Source: Macrophomina tecta (lineage: Eukaryota; Ascomycota; Dothideomycetes; Botryosphaeriales; Botryosphaeriaceae). Taken from it: 64,000 nt of DNA. Below are positions 58,263-64,000 of the stretch, one piece after another (position 1 is the first letter of the stretch; each line of letters begins with the position of its first letter). A program made the position numbers and the translations under genes. The notes under the pieces are model-generated. The model did not search any database. It was not told where the DNA came from and saw only the letters and a list, made by a program, of their open reading frames with translations. Location: assembly GCA_024180945.1 (NCBI GenBank), contig JAKSGN010000007.1:1736001-1800000 (forward strand), read 5' to 3'.

Positions 58263-59215
58263 TCATGACGAGCCGACGTGCGCCGACTCCAGCGCCTTAC
58301 TTAGTGCCTCCTCTTGCCTCTTCCGCTCCTGCTCCGCCAGGAACTGCGCGTAGCGGGACTTCTTGTTGTGGATGCCGCACTCCGACTTCTCGCGGCCCTT
58401 CCACCTGCCCGCGCGCTCGTCCTCGCCCTGCGCCACGGGCTGCGTCGAGTGCCAGTCGCCCACGCTCTTGTAGCCCCGGTCGAGAAGCTCGTTGTACGGG
58501 ACGTTGTACTTCTCGATGTAGTTCTTCACGTCGCTGAACGACCAGTTGGCCAGGGGGTTGACCTTGATCAGGCCGTCGTCGGCAATCTCGATGATGTCCA
58601 GGTCACCGCGCTTGCCGCCCTGGCTCCTTCTCCGGCCGGTGAGTACGGCCTTGACCTGGAGCTCGGCATAGGCGCGCTGGGCAGGCTCGACCTTGGCCAC
58701 GAAATCATAGAGGTCTTCGTTGGTTTCCCAGAGCCTCTCGCCATGCTTGGCAGCGAAGGCCTCGGCCGTGTCGCAGCCCGCAGGCTTGTACACGTGCAGG
58801 TTGAAGTGGCTGTACCGCTTCTTGACGCGGTCCACCAGAGCAAGCGTCTCGGAGAAGTGGTGAAGCGTGTCGAGGAAAATGAGGTCGACGTTGGTCTTGG
58901 TGGGATTGGGAAGACGCGAGAGCATGTCAAGGGTGACGAGACCGCTCAGGCCGAAGGCCGTCGTCTGGAAGAGCGACGGCAGAGTGATTAAGCACCATCT
59001 CAGGATCTCTGCATCCCGTGTTAGCTGCGCGGCACGGGCGGGGTCACTGGCTGAAACGCACCTTCGGGCTCGAGTTTTGCCAGCTGTGCGTTGATAAACT
59101 TGAGGTGCGCCTTGCTGAAGAAGATGTCGGGCATGGAAGCCTCGCTCGAGCATCCACTAGCATAGCCCGACTCAACCTCCCTCGGAGACTGGCAGTCGAA
59201 CTGAGAGTCGGACAT
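58263..59215 (-). CDS. MET16: PAPS reductase (phosphoadenylyl-sulfate reductase)
   Basis: Two exons: 59215..59062 and 59008..58263; 299 residues. Reduces PAPS to sulfite with thioredoxin. Marks: the PP-loop-type fold with F-G-L-S-G-L-V-T-L-D-M (SGxxS-like), D-L-I-F-L-D-T-L-H-H-F and the redox-active C-terminal motif K-S-E-C-G-I-H (Cys at about 262). There is no iron-sulfur CC pair, as expected for the PAPS-using class. Residues 1-50 form a variable Ser-rich leader. It lies next to ATP sulfurylase on the same strand, and the two are expected to be co-regulated by the sulfur regulator (Cys3/MetR type). APS kinase and sulfite reductase are not in the window. Confidence 0.95.
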
Positions 59216-59626
59216 GGTGGGGTCTCGCGTAGATGACGCAGGGGCTCTGTGGTGGCTTGATGAGGCTTGTGGCGCGCTTTCAAGCAATTACACCGCGACG
59301 ATTTAAGATGACTTTCAACGACGAGAGAGATGTAGAAGTGACGGAGCGAAAGCGGAGGAAGGCGACTTAACTGCTCACGTCTGACAGTAGCATCGGGCAT
59401 ATAACGCCGGCAGGCGCCAGCGGCCCCGTCTTTGAAATCACAGACCTGAAGGCATCATAAGTTTTCTTGATCACGCAATTTTAGCGTGCCTAAAGGAGCG
59501 CCCTTACACAGGGGCCCTCTGCCCACCGGCCAATGAACCGCCTCGTTTACAGCCGCAGCCCGCTTACTCAACCAAAAATGCTGAACAATCGAGGCGGCGG
59601 CTCCGAGGCGTGCCTGCGCTGCGATG

Positions 59627-59636
59627 ATGCCGCCAT
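59627..59636. promoter_or_regulatory. Candidate Cys3/MetR-type site
   Basis: ATGCCGCCAT matches the Cys3 palindrome consensus ATGRYRYCAT at 9 of 10 positions, about 410 bases 5' of the MET16 start. One match of this kind can occur by chance. Confidence 0.3.
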
Positions 59637-59738
59637 GTCGTCGTTCGTTCGCCCATCCTGCCTCACACACATCTGCGTCGCGCATCGTCGACGATCGCGA
59701 GGGCATTGCCGTGCGGCTGCAAAAGCATGTGGTCATCC

Positions 59739-59744
59739 CACGTG
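59739..59744. promoter_or_regulatory. CACGTG E-box upstream of MET16
   Basis: A palindromic CACGTG about 525 bases 5' of MET16. In budding yeast this motif binds Cbf1 at MET promoters. Function here is inferred. Confidence 0.3.
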
Positions 59745-60845
59745 CTTTCCACGTATTTTTTCCTCAGCCCTACGCCCAGCCTCGACGCTGGATCCGGGGC
59801 ACTTGGCCTGCCTCGGGGACGCCCGGAGAAAGCAATTGCGTCCCAGCTGCCGAGCTTCTTGCGTGCTCGCCTGTCAGAATAGCGCGAATGGCGCGGTCCT
59901 GCCGTATCGAGTGGAGAAGTCCTCCAGCACCCGTTCGCTCTATCCGATGGCGCCCGGCTTGCTGAGTCGTCGGATGAAGGGCCTGCTTGCCGGTGCGTAC
60001 AGCCTCCTGCCGCGAATTATTGTCCATTGTGCCCCTAGCGTTATTTCTGCCTAATGCGCTTAGAAATTCTTTGCTGACCGGTGCATCGGTGTTAACGGCT
60101 TTCTTTGTCGGACCAAAACCGAGGGAGGCCTCTCCTTCTTTGTCCGCCCTCTTCTGCCGCAACGCGAGGATCGTCGCGCTACGGCGGACCGAGCCGGCCA
60201 GTGATGTAATATTGCCGTTCCTGTCGAGTCAGACATGGCATCATTACACATCTTTCTGTCGTGAGATGCCACCCACACTCGCCTCCAACCTAAATTTCAC
60301 CTCGCTGCTCAGATCTGGGGTTGTTGGGCTTGTCCCAGATCTCCATGTCTCCGCAGACCTGGAGTCAGGCCATTCTCAACCTAGATACTGAAGCGAAAGC
60401 AGTGGCCAGTGCGTCCTTTCTGTCGTCGAACCTGTGCCCAATGGCGTGCAGGGCAGACGTTCAGTGAGCATGGGATGTTTTGCGGAATGCGGTCATATTC
60501 AGGTTCAAAATCTCGATTTGCCGTGCCAGCTCAGCGATGAAACGGCAGAAAAAAAAATTCCTCAACACCCCACAGGAACATCGTAGCCAACCGGCATTCG
60601 GCATCTTCTTCCATCACAGTCGCCAAGCGCCGACGATCGGATTTTAGCTGTGCCAAATTTGCCGATGCTTACAATGGTAGATGTTGCACGTAAGAGTGGA
60701 ACATATCTATGTGTACAGACAATCCTTGCTTCAGCTCCACGGCAAGGGTACATTGAATACTGTTTTACGTTCACAATTCCTAACAAATTCTTTTTTCTGT
60801 ATAGTGAATGCTAATCTACGATCATGCTATTTATTGACCTTGACC

Positions 60846-62458
60846 CTAGTTGCTAATATCGGCTAGAACACCACCAGATGCCGCCTTCTCAGCATCAAAG
60901 ATCTCCGCGCTCTCAAGTCCCTCAGGCGCTTCCTTGGGGACCTGGAACACCGGGTTACGGTAGTCAGGGGTGCTGGCGACAGTCTCGAACCAGGCCAGAA
61001 TGGAACTCTGCGCCATCGGAAATATAATTTCGCCGAAGGTGCGCTTGCCAGACGACAGCATGGGAAAGTAGTGATAACCCCAGTCATTGCTCTGATCAGG
61101 CATAGTCCGATCCGGTTCGGTGGGAGCTTTCTGGATCTGATCAATGGCCAGCTGCGAGATAGCTGACACAAGCCCATCTGACGCACGGCTGATCAGGCCA
61201 AGCAGTGGGCCGGAATCAGCATCATCCTCAATCTTCTCCAGCCAGGGAGTGCTAGGGTGGCTGGTGGACTGCTCCCGCTTTTCCGGATGATCGGTGCTGC
61301 AGGGAACCGCCAATGGAGTGCCTAACGGCTCTTGAGAACAAACCAGCGCACGTGCACGATGACGAAGGAAGGCCACGAAGTCCTGATCACTGAAAGGCTC
61401 TTGAATTGGAGTGGGGTCTGTCAGTGCAATTGCAGCTATACGGTCCTTGTATAGGGTCCAATTATCGTTAAGAACCTTCAGCACAGCATCGCCGCCGTTG
61501 CCAATACCCACCACGTAGATGTTCGCCTTAGGAGAGACCCATGTCGGGTTGTTGATAATTTTTGCAAAGGTGGTCTGAACATGTTCCTCAACGGTCCTGT
61601 TGCCGTCGATCTTGTTGAAGGCCGGGTGAACGGTGGGAATGGGGTGAATGCCAGACTTGCGAGACTGAGAATTCCAAGACTGCTTCGTCATAGCCTTGTC
61701 CAGACGGTAGGAGTACAGCAGCTGACCAGGGTTTAGCACGATGAGGCCGGGGACCTTCCAGTCATCGGGGACCATGAATGGAACATCTTCGGTGATTGGT
61801 ACGGACGCCTTGCTTGCAATTGGAGCCTCCGGGCAGATGTTTGCACCAGGCTTGGGGATGAAGTTCTCCTTGATCTCGTGCTCTCGCTGAGGTGATTTCG
61901 GGAAGGTAGAGGAGCAACCGGCATCCACGCCGGCAGCTTTAGAAGCGAGTTGGTTGGTCTGCATCTTCTTTGCAAGTGAAACCACTGATGCCGCCTCTAT
62001 GCCGCCTTCCTTGCCCGCAATGCGGTAAGCCCACATACCAAGGTCTTGGAAGTCGTCGTTGATTACCACAATGATCCTCTTCAGTTTCCGCAGTTCTTCC
62101 TTCTTGGTGACGAAGATTGGAACAGAGGGCTCGCCAGTGGGCTTCTCGGCGGTGGCGTGAGGTAGGTAAATGGGAGGGATTCCAAGAGCCTTCATGCGAT
62201 GGCTGATCTCCTCGTTGATGCAAGCGTGCATGACTTCACGGAAGGACTCGTTGACGCGGTCATTATTGGACATCCAGAAGTTGTAGTAGTTGTGGGGTGA
62301 CTTGATGGTTCTGATCTCGGACCTTTCGTCGATGAAGAAGCTAGAAAAGAGGTTAGCTGAGAGTGGTGCTGCTGAGCTTTGTGCACTTGCCCAAGGTCCT
62401 TGAGGTTCGCCCGATAGGCTGGGTCTTCAGGCATACCAGCCCCAGTTAGCCGGTACAT
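60846..62458 (-). CDS. Arb2-domain protein
   Basis: Two exons: 62458..62391 and 62340..60846; 520 residues. The N-terminus M-Y-R-L-T-G-A-G-M-P-E-D-P-A-Y joins K-D-L-G-F-F-I-D-E-R-S-E-I-R through a GC-AG intron (donor GCAAGT). The Arb2-type alpha/beta-hydrolase-like domain follows: R-I-I-V-V-I-N-D-D-F-Q-D-L-G-M-W-A-Y-R, then G-L-I-V-L-N-P-G-Q-L-L-Y-S-Y-R, H-P-A-F-N-K-I-D-G-N-R-T-V-E-E-H and Y-V-V-G-I-G-N-G-G-D-A-V. In fission yeast Arb2 acts in the argonaute siRNA chaperone complex, and a similar domain ends the Hda1 deacetylase; stand-alone fungal members like this one have no settled role. The C-terminal third is less conserved. Confidence 0.85.
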
Positions 62459-63118
62459 CTTGGCTGCTGTCGCGATTCTGCTGTTCAAACGCTGGTCGGC
62501 AAGCTGGAGTGGAAGAAGATGTGATCGCGGATGTGGCGCGGCTTGTGTTTGTCTACATGTTCTGGAGGGGTAGCCAAACGGGCAGGCACCCAAGCACGCC
62601 AAGATCTGACCATATGCAGAAGGAGCGAGGCAAGCGGCTGCTCCTGAGACCAACATACATTCACTCCACCTGGCAAGAAAGCAGCTTCCGCCGTTACAAG
62701 ATCCGCTAGTGGCTGACAGCATTCCACACACCGCGAAGTCTATCCAGCAAGCAATAAGCGCCCTATTATGACCTGCCTTTTCCCGGCGGGAGCAGAAGCA
62801 TTCATCCAGACATAGGCATTACCACTTTCTCTAGGCATTTATATCCGGATGAATGCTTCTACTCCTTACCCATATGTAATTTGCTATCCGCATGATCGGC
62901 CAGAGAGTAATAATAGTAGAGTTGTAGCATTCCGCGAAAATGGCGGAAGCCCGAAGACGAACCACTAAATCCGTTCGAATAGGTACTTCAACCTCTCTAG
63001 CAGCAGCCGCACGACTGCAAACACTACATCACCCAAACGCCAGCCAATGTCCTGAAAATGTCCTCGTCCGCAAAACACCAAGTTTGGTAGTGTACAAACA
63101 TCGTCCCACGTCTCGCAT
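62459..63118. other. Intergenic region, Arb2 promoter and uS14m 3' end
   Basis: About 660 bases with the Arb2-gene promoter, the 3' UTR of uS14m and one paired-arm repeat at 62,791-62,863. No gene is seen. Confidence 0.5.
62791..62863. repeat. Paired 23-base arm element, copy 4 (inverted)
   Basis: AGAAGCATTCATCC (62,794-62,807) and GGATGAATGCTTCT (62,847-62,860) are perfect inverted repeats inside 23-base arms. 73 bases overall, the same span as the 52.9 kb copy. Confidence 0.8.
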
Positions 63119-63652
63119 CTACCAGCTGGCCTTCTTGACGCCGGGAATGTTGCCTGCCAGGGCGTTGACACGGAATTGGTACTGTAGAAGCTCGCGTCAG
63201 AAAAATACGGGTCTGGACAATGGACCTCCGGATCATCCATTGCCCCTTGTGCAGGGGCGGTTCGATTCCGCAAGGGAGCCAACTTACTCTGCCCATTCTG
63301 AAGTCACTCATAATACCTCGGCCCTTGCCTCCCATTATACATCTGTTCTTGAACTGGGTGGAGCGGGTGTAGGCGTGCATCTGGGTGAGCTCGAGCTGCG
63401 CCTGGGCACGGACACGTTGAGGCAGTGCAGTGTTGCGGATCATGTAGCGCAGAGCTTGCCTGGACGGGGAGACAGAATCAGCACTGCAACCGGGGGCAAT
63501 TGGATGCTCGATGCGACGCGGCGCTGGCGGGCAGTTGTGGCGTACCTCTCAGGCTCAAACTCGGCGAAGACCTTGCGCTTGGTGTGGTCGCGAATGTTGC
63601 GGACATTGACGAAGCAGCCCAGATCGAGGCGGGCGGCTCTGAACTGCGACAT
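63119..63652 (-). CDS. MRP2: Mitochondrial small-subunit ribosomal protein uS14m (MRP2)
   Basis: Three exons: 63652..63546, 63459..63288, 63181..63119; 113 residues. Sequence runs M-S-Q-F-R-A-A-R-L-D-L-G-C-F-V-N, then Q-A-L-R-Y-M-I-R-N-T-A-L-P, R-S-T-Q-F-K-N-R-C-I-M-G-G-K-G-R-G, and ends Y-Q-F-R-V-N-A-L-A-G-N-I-P-G-V-K-K-A-S-W. This is the S14 family, in the form of yeast mitochondrial Mrp2, which lacks the zinc ribbon. Donors GTACGC and GTAAGT and both acceptors close phase. It acts in the 37S mitoribosome head near the decoding site. Confidence 0.95.
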
Positions 63653-64000
63653 GGCGGGCGGCGGGCGGCGGGCGGGCAGACGTGAGTTTGCAGAAGCGCA
63701 GGCGGTGGTGGTGTTGGAAGTGTCGGAGTGTCGGCGGGCGAATTGCTGGCGGCGCGTGCTCGGCCGGACGTGAGCCGGCCACTTGCAACGCCTTGCCAGA
63801 GCCCATCTCGGTGCTATCACCACCTCCTTCTTTTCCGTGAGTCATCCTGCATGCTATTTATCTCGAAACCCCCAATGCTCATGCATGTTCCAGCTTCTCA
63901 TCCTCTGGCCCCGTTCCAGGCCATGTCCTGCGCCTTCGAACTGCCTCTCTGCAACCGCTGAATTCCGCGTGCATTAATCGTTGCCGCTGCCTTCCCGCCG
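63653..64000. other. Right-edge region upstream of uS14m
   Basis: About 350 bases carrying the uS14m promoter. No other gene is supported before the window ends. Confidence 0.4.

Larger units (their letters stand above)
59216..60845. promoter_or_regulatory. MET16 upstream region
   Basis: About 1.6 kb to the 3' end of the Arb2-domain gene. It contains a near-consensus sulfur-regulator site (59,627-59,636) and a CACGTG E-box (59,739-59,744). Open frames are GC-rich shadows; no gene is called. Confidence 0.45.

Noticed and set aside
63255..63280. GGTTCGATTCCGC, a tRNA B-box-like string
   Set aside because: It lies in intron 2 of uS14m, and no acceptor stem or A box is found at the right distance.

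Overview
The window looks like nuclear DNA of a filamentous ascomycete (Pezizomycotina, most likely a Dothideomycete or a close relative; the class is inferred from gene content). Genes are compact and mostly carry GT-AG introns of about 45-110 bases with CTRAY-type branch points. The proteins are typical of that group: an ATP sulfurylase carrying an APS-kinase-like regulatory domain, PMT1, SF3a1, ISD11, COQ4, an EGF-domain membrane protein and a fungal CVNH protein. All spliced models below were built by reading splice sites by hand and checking that the exon phases close.

Left arm (1-10.3 kb) is accessory in character. It has an NmrA-type oxidoreductase, a microsomal P450 and a P-loop sulfotransferase-like protein, then a divergent pair: a cyanovirin-N (CVNH) domain protein with a long coiled coil, and a 775-residue helical protein with a central hydrophobic stretch. 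The middle left (10.7-33.7 kb) is mostly housekeeping: a disordered nuclear-type protein, ISD11, SF3a1/PRP21, PMT1, a secreted S1/P1 nuclease, an ICMT-like methyltransferase, a broken protein kinase, Sec2, PDCD5, COQ4 and a SET-domain methyltransferase.

From 33.7 to 55 kb the DNA is gene-poor and in part AT-rich. It holds three intron-bearing tRNA-Pro genes, a proline-rich open frame, a large EGF-domain membrane protein, a decayed DUF3176-type membrane protein gene, small paired-arm repeats and many homopolymer tracts. One tRNA-Pro copy (53.7 kb) carries, besides its normal anticodon-loop intron, a 55-base insertion in the T loop with all the hallmarks of a spliceosomal intron. This is the most unusual object in the window.

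Right arm (55-64 kb) is again housekeeping. ATP sulfurylase (MET3) and PAPS reductase (MET16), steps 1 and 3 of sulfate assimilation, sit next to each other on the minus strand. They are followed by an Arb2-domain protein with a GC-AG intron and the mitochondrial ribosomal protein uS14m (MRP2).
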